DNA of 64,000 nucleotides, taken from positions 1 through 64,000 of the forward strand of contig JAEEYQ010000035.1 of assembly GCA_016288215.1 (NCBI GenBank), written 5' to 3'. This stretch comes from Lentisphaeria bacterium. GTDB taxonomy: Bacteria; Verrucomicrobiota; Lentisphaeria; Oligosphaerales; Oligosphaeraceae. Positions 43,700 through 52,417 of the stretch are shown here, one piece after another (position 1 is the first letter of the stretch; each line of letters starts with the position of its first letter). Below the pieces are notes generated by a model, which had not been told where the DNA came from, did no database searches, and was given only the letters and a program-made list of their open reading frames with translations. Made by a program: the position numbers and the translations under genes.

Positions 43700-43741
43700 G
43701 GACTCCCCCCGTGCCCTTGCCATGGCGGGAGTCCTTTTTTT
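43700..43741 (+). terminator. Intrinsic terminator of the pseudopilin gene
   Basis: An 8-bp perfect stem (GGACTCCC / GGGAGTCC) encloses a 19-base loop that can form inner pairs. Seven Ts follow directly. It lies 33 bp after the stop codon. Confidence 0.9.
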
Positions 43742-43951
43742 GCTACGACGCAGAGGGCACTTTTCACTTGACGAGGGACGTGAGACGCGAGAAATGTAAA
43801 CCTAAAAGCAGCAGTTGGATTTTTCTTCCATGCAAATCATCATGCTGAATCGGTCTCTCTCCCAGTCATCAAATTTGTAGAAAAGGCCATGGCGGCAGAA
43901 GGCGAGGCATGCTGAAAAACAAGAGCCGCTCTGGCGGCGGCAGGATAATAG

Positions 43952-44105
43952 CCGTGGGTAAGCGCAATGCCGTAGGCATAAGCGCAACCCACGGTGCACG
44001 AGAAAGTTAGGTCTTAAAACCGCGTAGCGGTGACCCTCCTTCGCCCTTCGGGCTACGGCAGGGCAAGCTGGAGCGTGACGTGGGTGAAGCGAAGCGAAAC
44101 CCACG
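43952..44105. repeat. REP-like cluster of GTGGGT inverted repeats
   Basis: Three palindromes lie close together. They are CCGTGGGT/ACCCACGG (43952-43994) with an inner GCGCAATGCC-type stem, ACCGCGTAGCGGT (44019-44031), and CGTGGGT/ACCCACG around GAAGCGAAGCGA (44079-44105). A half copy (GAGCGAAGCGAAACCCA) lies near 42775. They resemble dispersed REP-type elements. No gene is visible in 43742-44273. Confidence 0.6.
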
Positions 44106-44120
44106 AACAGGCAGGAGTTT

Positions 44121-44235
44121 GACGTGGGACGCGAGACGTGAGACGAGAACCACAGGACGTGGGACGGGAGACGAGAGACGCGGGACGCGGGACGGGGGAC
44201 GGGAGACGAGAGACGCGGGACGGGGGACGCGAGAG
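44121..44235. repeat. Heptanucleotide tandem repeat (GRGACGR type)
   Basis: Units such as GGGACGC, GAGACGA and GGGACGG run in 7-bp register with short interruptions. A shorter stretch of the same type lies at 43768-43795. A minus-strand frame across the array is a low-complexity artefact. Confidence 0.8.
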
Positions 44236-44273
44236 GAAACCAACATTTAATATTAGTTTTCAGCCCCAACTTC

Positions 44274-45545
44274 CTAATTTTCAGCACTTTGCGGCATCAG
44301 GCATTTCCGCAGGGGGAAAGCGCCGTCCAGCCAGTGGTTGAACAGCCGATTGATGTCCATATAGTCCTCGAACAGGCGGCTGGAGGGAACATATTCCTTT
44401 TCGCATTGATCCATCCACGCCTTTAGCTGCCGCTGCTTTTCCTTTGCCGCCTCAAACTCCTCCCGCGCGGCCTGAAACTCCATCTTGAAATGCTTAGGCC
44501 GTTTGGCGCGAAGCAGTTCGAAGGACTCCGCAAAACGTCGAATGGGCTTCTGAAGAAGATACGGCGCCTCCAAAGCCAGTTCCTGAAAGCGGATTTGAAG
44601 AGCGTCCAACGCCCGCTTGTCCAATTTGTAGTCCACCAGCTTGTCGGGAAGCTCCTCCAGACGGACGCGGGCCACGCTGTCCCCTCCGCTGGCCGTGCCG
44701 ACCACGGTGATGGTCTCCAGCTGCTGCAGCTTTTCCTCAATGGCGTCGGTGCCCTGCCATTGGCGCAGCCGTCGGCTGACCGTCAGCACTTGCCGCTCAT
44801 ACCAATGCTGCAGAGTTTCATTGGCGGCAATATGTTGACCTAAAATGAATTCACAGGCTTCTACGGTATCCCGCCCCATGGCCTCCATCTCGAAAAGGCG
44901 GGAGAAGAATTCCCCCTTCGCCATGGGAAGGGACTCGAAACAGGCCACCAGCAGGTCGCAGTGCATCATGTAGAGCCGAAACAGCGGCGCATGCTCCGGC
45001 GGCATGTCGCCGGTCAGCAGCTTGCCCGCGTTGGGGAAGTGCCCATCGGCGAACTGTTTACGGGCGACCATGTAGTCCGGGTCATGGAAATTGCCGCCAG
45101 CGTAGAAGCGAATGGCGCGGCGGTTCGCCAAGGCGGCGGCGGCGCAGCGGGCCGACGGAATGTTCGGCCGTCCTCCTGTTCCCATCTCCCACGCCCGCCG
45201 CAGAAAGGCGGCATGGCAGATGCGATAGGACGCCTCCTCCACGCTTTCGTCATCCCGCAGAACCACGAAGAGCGGATCCCCCGCCGTGCCCTCGGTCGTC
45301 GTTTCTTCTGGAAGCCATTGCAGCTGAATGAGTTGACGAGGTGCCTTCTCCGCCTTGAGCAATCCGTCCGCCATGGTCACGCAGTCCGTGGCGAAACGGC
45401 CAAGACGGCGCACTTCCTCCGACGAGACCGCCGTGACCCGCAGCCGTGCCTCCGGCAGCGTCTCACTGACGGACACCGACTCCGCAGCTCCGGCTCCCCA
45501 AAGCGCCAAAGCGCACAGCAGCCCAGCCGCCAGACTCCATCGCAT
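44274..45545 (-). CDS. Exported helical protein, unknown function
   Basis: I prefer the ATG at 45545 (GGGAA upstream, immediate signal peptide MRWSLAAGLLCALALWGAGA); the frame opens at 45563. The 423-residue product is mostly helical after a short beta segment. It has no recognised catalytic motif; C-terminal helices are rich in Lys/Glu (EFEAAKEKQRQLKAWMDQ). It starts 35 bp after the purE stop on the same strand, so it is co-transcribed with purE without an obvious functional link. Its last codons and TAG lie in AATTAGG repeat sequence. Confidence 0.65.
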   Translation of the reverse strand: MRWSLAAGLLCALALWGAGAAESVSVSETLPEARLRVTAVSSEEVRRLGRFATDCVTMADGLLKAEKAPRQLIQLQWLPEETTTEGTAGDPLFVVLRDDESVEEASYRICHAAFLRRAWEMGTGGRPNIPSARCAAAALANRRAIRFYAGGNFHDPDYMVARKQFADGHFPNAGKLLTGDMPPEHAPLFRLYMMHCDLLVACFESLPMAKGEFFSRLFEMEAMGRDTVEACEFILGQHIAANETLQHWYERQVLTVSRRLRQWQGTDAIEEKLQQLETITVVGTASGGDSVARVRLEELPDKLVDYKLDKRALDALQIRFQELALEAPYLLQKPIRRFAESFELLRAKRPKHFKMEFQAAREEFEAAKEKQRQLKAWMDQCEKEYVPSSRLFEDYMDINRLFNHWLDGAFPLRKCLMPQSAEN

Positions 45546-45580
45546 GCGAGTTCCCGTGTCCATCTGACAACAGCCCGTCG

Positions 45581-46078
45581 TCAGTTGCCGGCCTGCATGT
45601 CGCGGTCCGCCGCCTCCACCTTTTCCCGCCGGCGGGCGCGGTCCGCCGCCAATTTATCCCGCAAGTCCTTGTCCTGCAACGCCATAATCTGAATGGCCAA
45701 CAATGCCGCATTGGTGGCGCCGCCGCTGCCGATGCCCACCGTCGCCACAGCGATTCCGCCCGGCATCTGCACGGTGGACAGCAAGGCGTCCATGCCATGC
45801 AAGGCACCGCCCTCCACAGGGATACCTATCACGGGCAGCAGCGTGTGAGCCGCCGCCACGCCCGCCAGATGGGCCGCGCCGCCGGCCGCCGCAATGATGA
45901 CCTGGAAGCCGTTGGACTCCGCGCGACTGGTGAACTCCGCCACCACATCCGGCGTCCGATGAGCGGACATGACTCGCACAACAGTCTCCACTCCAAAGCT
46001 TTTCAACGTCGTCACGCAGGACTCGATTTTCGGAAGATCCGATGCGCTTCCCATCAACACGGCCACCTTGCCAGACAT
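45581..46078 (-). CDS. purE: N5-carboxyaminoimidazole ribonucleotide mutase
   Basis: AGGAGAG seven bases upstream fixes the ATG at 46078; the frame is open to 46222. The 165-residue protein is a class I PurE: VAVLMGSASDLPKIE, VMSAHRTPD with the catalytic His, IAAAGGAAHLAGVAAA, and GIPVEGGALHGMDALLSTVQMPGG (split here). It moves the carboxyl group from N5-CAIR to C4 in purine synthesis. A consensus TATAAT lies about 40 bases upstream on the minus strand, with a weak -35. purK is not in the window. Confidence 0.95.
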   Translation of the reverse strand: MSGKVAVLMGSASDLPKIESCVTTLKSFGVETVVRVMSAHRTPDVVAEFTSRAESNGFQVIIAAAGGAAHLAGVAAAHTLLPVIGIPVEGGALHGMDALLSTVQMPGGIAVATVGIGSGGATNAALLAIQIMALQDKDLRDKLAADRARRREKVEAADRDMQAGN

Positions 46079-46172
46079 ATTTTCTCTCCTTGCTTGATTC
46101 TGCCATGGGTTGGCATTATAGTTTAATAAAAATTTATTGTTCATGTACAACCTATACAATATATGAGGTAGG

Positions 46173-47573
46173 ATGATGGATTTCAAATCTATGACTCTCA
46201 TTTGCATGGTGGCATCCGGCATTTGCGCAGCCAGCGAGTACTATGTGGACAATGTGAAGGGCAACGACGCCAACGACGGTCTGTCCCCCAACACCCCGTG
46301 GGCCACGTTGGCCAAAGTGAACGCGGCGCCGCTGCAGCCGGGCGACCGGGTTCTCTTCCGCCGCGGCGGCCTGTGGCGGGACACGCTGAAGCTGCACAGT
46401 GGCTCGCCTGAAAAGCCCATCGTCTACAGCAACTACGGCGAAGGCCCCCTGCCCCTCATCCAGCCCTCCGTCGCCGCCGACAATCCTTCCGACTGGCAGG
46501 AGGCCGCCCCCGGCGTCTGGACCTTGGCGGACAAAATCGCCGACACCATCTCCGTTGACGTGGGCAACATCGTCTTCGACCACGGCGCCGTCCCCTGCGG
46601 CTGGAAGCGCTGGAAGCCGGAGGACCTTTCGCAGGAGGGGCACTACGTCTACCTTGGCGAAAAGCACAACATCCTGCTGAAATACCCTGAGAACCCCGGC
46701 GTCCGCCACAAGTCCGTGGAACTGGTGCTGCGGCGCTTCGGCGTCAGCCATGGCAATGTGCACGACGCGGTGGTGGACGGGCTGGGCATCCGCTATGTGG
46801 GGGCCCATGGCTTCGGCGGCTCCAACGCCACGCGCTTCGTCATCCGCAACTGCGAGCTTTCCTACATCGGCGGCGCCCATCAGTACACGCGGGAAGACGG
46901 TGCCAACGTCCGCTTCGGCAACGGCATCGAGTTTTGGTGCAGCGCCAGCGACTGTCTCGTGGAGAACAACCGGATTTGGGAAATCTACGATGCGGCGCTG
47001 ACCAACCAAGGCAGCACCGGCGACCCCAAGACCCCCAGCGTGGAGCGCAACATCACCTACCGCAACAACACCGTCTGGAACGCCGAATACTCCTTCGAAT
47101 ATTGGAACAACCCCGAATTCTCCATCACCGAAAACATTCTTGTGGAGAACAATACCTTCGTGGACGCCGGCCACGGCTGGGCCCACGCCCAACGGCCCGA
47201 TCCCAACGGCGGCCATCTCATGATCTACAACAACCGCGCCAAGACCACAGGCTTCATCTTCCGCAACAACATCTTCTACAACAGCACGGAAGTCTGCTTC
47301 CGCATCTGCTGCGAATGGAAGCCGGAATGGCCCCAATTCATCAACAACCTGTGGGGCAATGGATCAAATCAGAAGGAACTGTTCATCATGAGCAGCCTCA
47401 CCGGCAAGGCCCTCTATTACGACGCTTCCACCTTCGCCGATCTCATCAAACAGTGGCAACCCACGTTCCACGACACCGTGGGCATCCCCCAGTTCGTGGA
47501 CGCCGCCCACCGCGACTATCGCCTGGCCCCCGGCTCCGTCGGCTATGGCCAATACATAGGCGCAAGGCCGTAA
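46173..47573 (+). CDS. Secreted right-handed parallel beta-helix protein
   Basis: The 466-residue protein has a signal peptide ending ICAAS. It opens EYYVDNVKGNDANDGLSPNTPWATLAKVN, split as YYVDNVKGNDANDG, the typical start of parallel beta-helix polysaccharide lyase-like proteins. Regular coils follow with Asn ladders (VENNRIWEIYDAAL, ITENILVENNTFVDAG, FIFRNNIFYNS). Such proteins bind or cleave acidic polysaccharides. I see no definite lyase triad. SD is GAGGTAGG. It is transcribed divergently from purE. Confidence 0.8.
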   Translation: MMDFKSMTLICMVASGICAASEYYVDNVKGNDANDGLSPNTPWATLAKVNAAPLQPGDRVLFRRGGLWRDTLKLHSGSPEKPIVYSNYGEGPLPLIQPSVAADNPSDWQEAAPGVWTLADKIADTISVDVGNIVFDHGAVPCGWKRWKPEDLSQEGHYVYLGEKHNILLKYPENPGVRHKSVELVLRRFGVSHGNVHDAVVDGLGIRYVGAHGFGGSNATRFVIRNCELSYIGGAHQYTREDGANVRFGNGIEFWCSASDCLVENNRIWEIYDAALTNQGSTGDPKTPSVERNITYRNNTVWNAEYSFEYWNNPEFSITENILVENNTFVDAGHGWAHAQRPDPNGGHLMIYNNRAKTTGFIFRNNIFYNSTEVCFRICCEWKPEWPQFINNLWGNGSNQKELFIMSSLTGKALYYDASTFADLIKQWQPTFHDTVGIPQFVDAAHRDYRLAPGSVGYGQYIGARP

Positions 47574-47794
47574 CTCATTGATAAAGAATAACTTAGATAC
47601 ATTCGCAAGGCTGCGGCGACCCAATTGTTCCGCGCCTTGCGTTTTGCGTCATGTCCCATGTCCATTGCGGCGGCATCTTATCAGCCATAAACTCTGCAAA
47701 ATTGCCCCTTCCGCATTGCGAATTCCCAATTCCTCATTACATTAATTTGTTCACGCGAGTGGAAAAACACAGTTCAACATAAATATAAGGAATC

Positions 47795-47836
47795 ATGCGG
47801 CTATGGGCTCATTTTGTGATTGGCAGTCGAAGTTGA
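47795..47836 (+). CDS. Possible 13-codon upstream ORF overlapping the rpiB-glyA start region
   Basis: AAGGA sits four bases before the ATG at 47795, which opens a 13-residue frame ([13 protein letters not shown]). Its TGA at 47834-47836 overlaps a TTG at 47833 that is in frame with RpiB. The spacing suggests translational coupling or a leader peptide. Alternatively the SD simply serves the ATG at 47803. Confidence 0.3.
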   Translation: MRLWAHFVIGSRS

Positions 47837-49542
47837 AGGACATCACCATCGGAGTCGCCTCGGATCACGGCGGTCTGGACAAGAAGACAGCGCTTTTGGG
47901 AATGCTGGCGAAACGCGGCATCAAGACCGCCGATTTCGGCCCATATGCTTTGGATCCGGAGGACGACTATTCTGACTTTGCGGCCAAGATGCTCAATGCC
48001 ATGAAGATAGGCAAAGTCCAGGCGGGCATTCTCATCTGCCGCAGCGGCGTTGGCATGTCCATCATCGCCAACCGCCACAACGGCGTCCGCGCGGCACTTT
48101 GCGAGAATCCCACCAAAGCGCGCCTCAGCCGTGAGCACAACGCCTCCAACGTGTTGGTCACCGGCGGCGACGCCATGAGCGCCGAAGAGTTCGAGGCGAC
48201 TGTGGACTCCTGGCTGGCCACCCCCTTCTCCAACGGCGCCCGCCACATCCGCCGTCTCCGCAAGATCGAGACGCTGTCCTACGACCCCGTGGCCCCCATC
48301 ATGCAGGTGGACCCCGAAATCGCCGCCATCATGCGCCGTGAGCAGGCCCGTCAGGAGCGCGGTCTGGAACTCATTGCCTCCGAGAACTTTGCGAGCGCCG
48401 CTGTCCGCGCCGCCGCCGGCTCCATCATGACCAACAAATACGCGGAGGGCTATCCGGGCCGCCGCTACTACAACGGCTGCGTCCATGTGGACGAGGCGGA
48501 GAGCCTCGCCATCGAACGCGCCTGCAAACTCTTCGGCGCGGAGGCCGCCAACGTGCAGCCCCATTCGGGCAGCCAGGCCAACATGGCCGCCTACCTCTCC
48601 ATCCTGGAGCCGGGGGACACCGTTCTCGCCATGAGTCTGGCCCACGGCGGCCATCTGACCCACGGCCACAGCGTCAATTTCAGCGGCCGCACCTACCACT
48701 TCATCGGCTATGGTGTCAATCCAAATACTGAAATGCTTGACTATGAAGATATTGCAAAACTTGCAAGAGAAAACAAGCCCCGCCTGATTCTCGCCGGAGC
48801 CAGCGCCTATCCGCGCATCATCGACTTTGCGCGGCTACGCGCCATTGCGGACGAGGTTGGCGCCTATCTCATGGTGGACATGGCTCACATCGCGGGCCTC
48901 GTGGCCGCCGGCCTCCACCCCAGCCCCGTGCCCTACTGCGACATCGTCACGTCGACGACGCACAAGACCCTTCGCGGCCCTCGCGGCGGCCTCATCCTCT
49001 CCAAAGAGTCTCTCATCAAGAAGATCAATTCGCAGGTCTTCCCCGGCATCCAGGGCGGTCCGCTCATGCATATCATCGCCGCCAAGGCCATCTGTTTCCA
49101 TGAGGCGATGCAGCCCGGCTTCAAAGACTATCAAAAGCAAATCGTGGCCAATGCGGCCTGCTTGGCCAACTCTTTGCAGCAGAATGGATTCCGTATCGTG
49201 TCTGGTGGCACGGACAATCATCTCATGCTCGTTGACATGCGCCCCAAGCACACCACCGGCAAAGCCGCCGCCACCGCGCTTGACCTGGCCGACATCACCG
49301 TCAACATGAACTTGATTCCCTTCGACCCCGAAAAGCCCGCCGTCACCAGCGGCCTGCGCATCGGCACCCCCGCCGTCACCACCCGTGGCATGAAGGAAGC
49401 CGAAATGAAGCAGATCGCGGACATGATCACGGAAGTTGTCGACCACATCGGCGATGACGCGGTTGCCGCCTCCGTCAAGGAGAAGGTCCATGCGTTGACG
49501 GCCAACTTCCCCATGCCCGAATTTGTGACCGAATGGGACTAA
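47803..49542 (+). CDS. Bifunctional ribose-5-phosphate isomerase B / serine hydroxymethyltransferase
   Basis: A single 579-residue frame joins two enzymes. Residues 12-150 are RpiB/Lac[51 protein letters not shown] (catalytic Cys) and [10 protein letters not shown]. Residues 165-579 are Gly[27 protein letters not shown], the PLP lysine loop [23 protein letters not shown] and [15 protein letters not shown]. All key residues of both appear intact. RpiB interconverts ribose 5- and ribulose 5-phosphate; GlyA makes glycine and methylene-THF from serine, feeding purine synthesis. The start may be ATG 47803 or TTG 47833. Confidence 0.9.
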   Translation: MGSFCDWQSKLKDITIGVASDHGGLDKKTALLGMLAKRGIKTADFGPYALDPEDDYSDFAAKMLNAMKIGKVQAGILICRSGVGMSIIANRHNGVRAALCENPTKARLSREHNASNVLVTGGDAMSAEEFEATVDSWLATPFSNGARHIRRLRKIETLSYDPVAPIMQVDPEIAAIMRREQARQERGLELIASENFASAAVRAAAGSIMTNKYAEGYPGRRYYNGCVHVDEAESLAIERACKLFGAEAANVQPHSGSQANMAAYLSILEPGDTVLAMSLAHGGHLTHGHSVNFSGRTYHFIGYGVNPNTEMLDYEDIAKLARENKPRLILAGASAYPRIIDFARLRAIADEVGAYLMVDMAHIAGLVAAGLHPSPVPYCDIVTSTTHKTLRGPRGGLILSKESLIKKINSQVFPGIQGGPLMHIIAAKAICFHEAMQPGFKDYQKQIVANAACLANSLQQNGFRIVSGGTDNHLMLVDMRPKHTTGKAAATALDLADITVNMNLIPFDPEKPAVTSGLRIGTPAVTTRGMKEAEMKQIADMITEVVDHIGDDAVAASVKEKVHALTANFPMPEFVTEWD

Positions 49543-49739
49543 CTCACGTCCCTTCAGCAAGATACGTCATTACGGAGGGGACGCGGGCATCCGGATGTCC
49601 CTTCAGAGCATAAGCAATCGCAACTCTCTATTATGCAAGGGGTTACGATTGCCGTTTTCGGCCTTCGCACATCGCTGATGCGCGAACTGCAACGTCTTTC
49701 CTAGCCTTGCTCTAGAGGCTCTAGAAAAACTGCTAACGG

Positions 49740-49774
49740 CTAATTCCTAACTCCTAATTCCTAATTCCTAATTG
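49740..49774. repeat. Heptanucleotide repeat (CTAATTY type) abutting the marC start
   Basis: Five CTAATTC-type units end about two bases before the ATG of the MarC gene. The rest of 49543-49739 holds a weak GGGGAC/GTCCC hairpin near 49577-49603 and no gene. Confidence 0.7.
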
Positions 49775-49776
49775 TC

Positions 49777-50436
49777 ATGAGTCCCACCTCCGCCCCAACG
49801 CTATTGGAACTGACAAAAACCGCATTGGTGCCGCTGACACTGAAGTTCTTCTTCCTGCTGACGCCGTTCTTCGTGTTTAGCGTGTTCCTCTCCATGACCA
49901 CGGAGTCCACGCTGGAGACCAAACAGAAGCTGGCGATCCGCATCGCCATTGGAGCGGCGGCCATCACCATCATCATGTTCCTTGGCGGCAGCTGGGTGCT
50001 GAAACTGTTCGACATCACCGTGGAGGCCTTCCGAGCCGGTTCCGGAACCCTGCTGCTTTTGGTGGCGGTGACATTGGTCAACAGCACCTCGACAGACAGC
50101 AAACACACATCGAAAAGTGACATAGAACTGATGCGCTGCGCCGTGGTACCGCTGGCGGTGCCCATCACCGCCGGTCCCGCCACATTGGGCACAGTCATGG
50201 TCATGGGCCATGAGATGGTCACGTGTCAGGAGAAGTTCATCACCAGCCTGGCCATTCTTCTGGCATCGTCGGCCATCGGCCTGATGCTGTGCTTTTCAAC
50301 GCAAATCGTCAAATGCCTCGGCTACGGGAATATCGCCATTTTGAGCAAAATCACGGGCCTTATTCTCTGCGCCATCTCCATCAGCATGATCGTCACCGGA
50401 ATCCATGCCCTATGGTATTCCGTTCCAATGCCTTAA
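49777..50436 (+). CDS. MarC-family integral membrane protein
   Basis: The 219-residue protein has six hydrophobic helices. Family motifs are FLLTPFFVFSVFLSMT near the N-terminus, AGSGTLLLLVAVTLV, and PLAVPITAGPATLGTVMV, the conserved loop of MarC/UPF0056 proteins. It lies in the cytoplasmic membrane; the role of the family is unsettled (early claims of antibiotic resistance were not supported). No SD is present, because repeat DNA reaches the start. It ends 9 bp before the next gene, indicating an operon. Confidence 0.9.
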   Translation: MSPTSAPTLLELTKTALVPLTLKFFFLLTPFFVFSVFLSMTTESTLETKQKLAIRIAIGAAAITIIMFLGGSWVLKLFDITVEAFRAGSGTLLLLVAVTLVNSTSTDSKHTSKSDIELMRCAVVPLAVPITAGPATLGTVMVMGHEMVTCQEKFITSLAILLASSAIGLMLCFSTQIVKCLGYGNIAILSKITGLILCAISISMIVTGIHALWYSVPMP

Positions 50437-50445
50437 GGCCATGTC

Positions 50446-51540
50446 ATGACAGATTACAAACCCATTTCCATTCTCGTCAACGACGACGGCTCCATCAACA
50501 CGACGCCTACCTTCCTGTTCGACCATGACGAGATGTACAAGGAAGATCCCAAAGGCGCCTGCCTCGCCTGGTTCAAAGAGGCGCAGTACGGCCTCGGCGT
50601 CAATTTCGGCCTCCATGCCCTTATCGGCCGCGGCGAACGCATCCAACAGCAGGACAAAATCGCCGTGAACGACTATGCCTCCCTCATGAAGCGCTTCACC
50701 GCTGACAATTTTAACGCGGTGGACATCGTGGAGTTTGCCATCGCCGCCGGCGCACGCTATATCTCCTTCCCCGCCAGAGATATGGACGGATTTTGCCTCT
50801 TCAACTCCGAACACACGGACTTCACCAGCGCCAAATCCGCCGCCCAGCGGGATTTGGTGGCGGAACTGGCCTCCGTCTGCGAATTCCACGGCGTCGGTCT
50901 CTGCCTAAAGTATTCCCACGGACGGGATTGGCACCATCCCCACGCACCGACCAATCAAGAGTGGAAGGCGGGGCCTCGGCCAGACTATCCCATTGATTCC
51001 CAAGAAGATAGCCGTCTTGAAGAATACTGTGAGTTCATGGAGGCTCAGATCAAGGAGCTGCTCTCCCAATACGGCCCCATCGCCGCCATCCAGCTGGAAG
51101 GCATCGATGTGCCCCTCTCCGGAGACAAGTCCCGCTTCCAATGCGAAGGCCTCTACATCTGCACACGGATGCAGCAGCCGCAGGTGCTCATTTCCTACGA
51201 ACAGGGACTCCTTGGCACGGAGGATTTCTTTTCTCTGGCCCATCGCATTCCGGAGGAGAACAGCCCGCAGGACGTCCAGGGCTTCATCTACTCGCAGACG
51301 GAGAAGCCGCTGGAACTGCGCACCACCATGACGCCGGACGCATGGGGCTATTTCGGCGAAAAGGCCGGAAGCCATCTGAAGGAGGCACAGATTTGGGACA
51401 AATTCACGGAAGCCGTCCGCCAGCAGGCCAATTTCACCATCAGCACCGCCCTTATGCCCGACGGCTCCCTTGACATGGAGGACATCCAGACCCTCCTCGC
51501 CGTCGGCGAACGCATCGAAAAGAACGGCTTCCCCCGCTGA
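50446..51540 (+). CDS. Cytoplasmic GH29 (alpha-L-fucosidase)-like protein with altered active-site motif
   Basis: The 364-residue protein resembles the GH29 catalytic barrel: WFKEAQYGLGVNFGLHAL near residue 42 matches the fucosidase WF-x-x-A-x-F/Y-G-x-F motif, and AGARYISFPARDMDGFCLF matches the family's GAKY segment. In fucosidases the nucleophile Asp lies in a GPIxxxWFDG motif; here the segment reads GPIAAIQLEGID, so that Asp is not at the expected place. No signal peptide is present. It may act on another substrate or be inactive. AAGG lies seven bases upstream; it is coupled to marC. Confidence 0.65.
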   Translation: MTDYKPISILVNDDGSINTTPTFLFDHDEMYKEDPKGACLAWFKEAQYGLGVNFGLHALIGRGERIQQQDKIAVNDYASLMKRFTADNFNAVDIVEFAIAAGARYISFPARDMDGFCLFNSEHTDFTSAKSAAQRDLVAELASVCEFHGVGLCLKYSHGRDWHHPHAPTNQEWKAGPRPDYPIDSQEDSRLEEYCEFMEAQIKELLSQYGPIAAIQLEGIDVPLSGDKSRFQCEGLYICTRMQQPQVLISYEQGLLGTEDFFSLAHRIPEENSPQDVQGFIYSQTEKPLELRTTMTPDAWGYFGEKAGSHLKEAQIWDKFTEAVRQQANFTISTALMPDGSLDMEDIQTLLAVGERIEKNGFPR

Positions 51541-51617
51541 CGGCCATTTCCCAAAGACGCTAAAGACTCAAACGATTTGGGGATTCCTGCCGTTTTCGCC
51601 AAAAAAGATTTGGGGAT

Positions 51618-51647
51618 TTACGATTAGGGCATCTGTCCTAATCGTAA
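51618..51647. repeat. 11-bp inverted repeat
   Basis: Perfect arms TTACGATTAGG/CCTAATCGTAA flank an 8-base loop between the GH29-like and antitoxin genes. On the minus strand a TCTTTTTT lies about ten bases past it, so it may end the toxin-antitoxin transcript imperfectly. It could also be a regulatory site. Confidence 0.5.
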
Positions 51648-51716
51648 GATGATTATATTCAGTATGTTATGAATGATAAACTAGCTTAACTGCGCTTTTT
51701 AGGATAAAATCTGACT

Positions 51717-52070
51717 TCACTTCCAGACTGGCGTAAGGTCGAGTTTTGCGCCACAGGATTCATAGAAGTTCTGAAGCGTTGAGAGTCGGATGTCTCCTTT
51801 GGCGCGCTCCAGACGCGCAACCACGGTTTGGGAAACGTTCATGCGCCGTGCCACTTCCCGCTGGGTCAGTTTCGCCTTTGACCTAATATCGTAGAGGAGT
51901 TTTGAAATGGCCATTTTCTGCCTGACACGCCTAAGCGATTCAGTGTTTGCAGGATCATTCAGGAAACGTTCGCGCTCCCGCTTCTGCTCTTCGTAAATTT
52001 GCTCCTTGTTCTTTGCGAGACACTCAATTTCTCTTTTTATTTCCTCATCCGTCATTTCAATGCGTTTCAT
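51717..52070 (-). CDS. XRE/HigA-type antitoxin
   Basis: The 117-residue protein has a charged helical N-terminus (KREIECLAKNKEQIYEEQKR) and a C-terminal Cro/C1 helix-turn-helix: SKAKLTQREVARRMNVSQTVVARLERAK, split as LTQREVARRMNVSQ and VARLERA. It follows the RelE-like gene with a one-base TAATG overlap, the toxin-first order of HigBA-type systems. It should neutralise the toxin and repress the shared promoter at 52418-52446, which carries a palindrome. Confidence 0.85.
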   Translation of the reverse strand: MKRIEMTDEEIKREIECLAKNKEQIYEEQKRERERFLNDPANTESLRRVRQKMAISKLLYDIRSKAKLTQREVARRMNVSQTVVARLERAKGDIRLSTLQNFYESCGAKLDLTPVWK

Positions 52071-52399
52071 TATATAACTCCCTGTATTCTTAATTGTGAT
52101 GCTATCTTTATTGCAAGATTTAGCTCATATTTAGGTATTGTTTGGGTTTTCTTTTCATATGCCAAAATACCATATACGAAATCATCTTTGCCATAGACAT
52201 AGAAGATTCTGATATTTGCGGCACGTATCACCCTTATAACAAATAGATTCCGGTTTGTGACCTTCTCCCCAAAAGGCATTGAAAGGCGCCCTTCTTTTTC
52301 AAGTATGTCAACTATGCTCCTGTACTCGTTTTGGACATCTTCACTTGTCTGCTCCATGAAAGATTTAACTCTTTCAAATTCAATATATTTCTTAGGCAT
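52070..52399 (-). CDS. RelE/HigB (Gp49-like) family toxin
   Basis: I start at the ATG at 52399 (MPKKYIEFER); the frame is open to 52429. The 109-residue protein matches phage-derived Gp49/HigB toxins: a helical N-terminus, GRLSMPFGEKVTNRNLFVIRV with the typical LxxPxGxKV-type strand, IRIFYVYGKDDFVYGILAYEKK and a C-terminal helix. Such toxins cleave mRNA on the ribosome. Its stop overlaps the antitoxin start by one base. Confidence 0.85.
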   Translation of the reverse strand: MPKKYIEFERVKSFMEQTSEDVQNEYRSIVDILEKEGRLSMPFGEKVTNRNLFVIRVIRAANIRIFYVYGKDDFVYGILAYEKKTQTIPKYELNLAIKIASQLRIQGVI

Positions 52400-52417
52400 A
52401 TCATAAACTCTATGGAC

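Noticed and set aside
43802..44287. 161-codon minus-strand frame
   Set aside because: It crosses REP-like palindromes and the GRGACGR tract; the translation is low-complexity Arg/Ser/Pro/Val.
46152..47336. 394-codon open frame opposite the beta-helix gene
   Set aside because: The plus-strand product has a signal peptide, SD and beta-helix coils. The minus-strand frame is Val/Gly/Ala low-complexity shadow.
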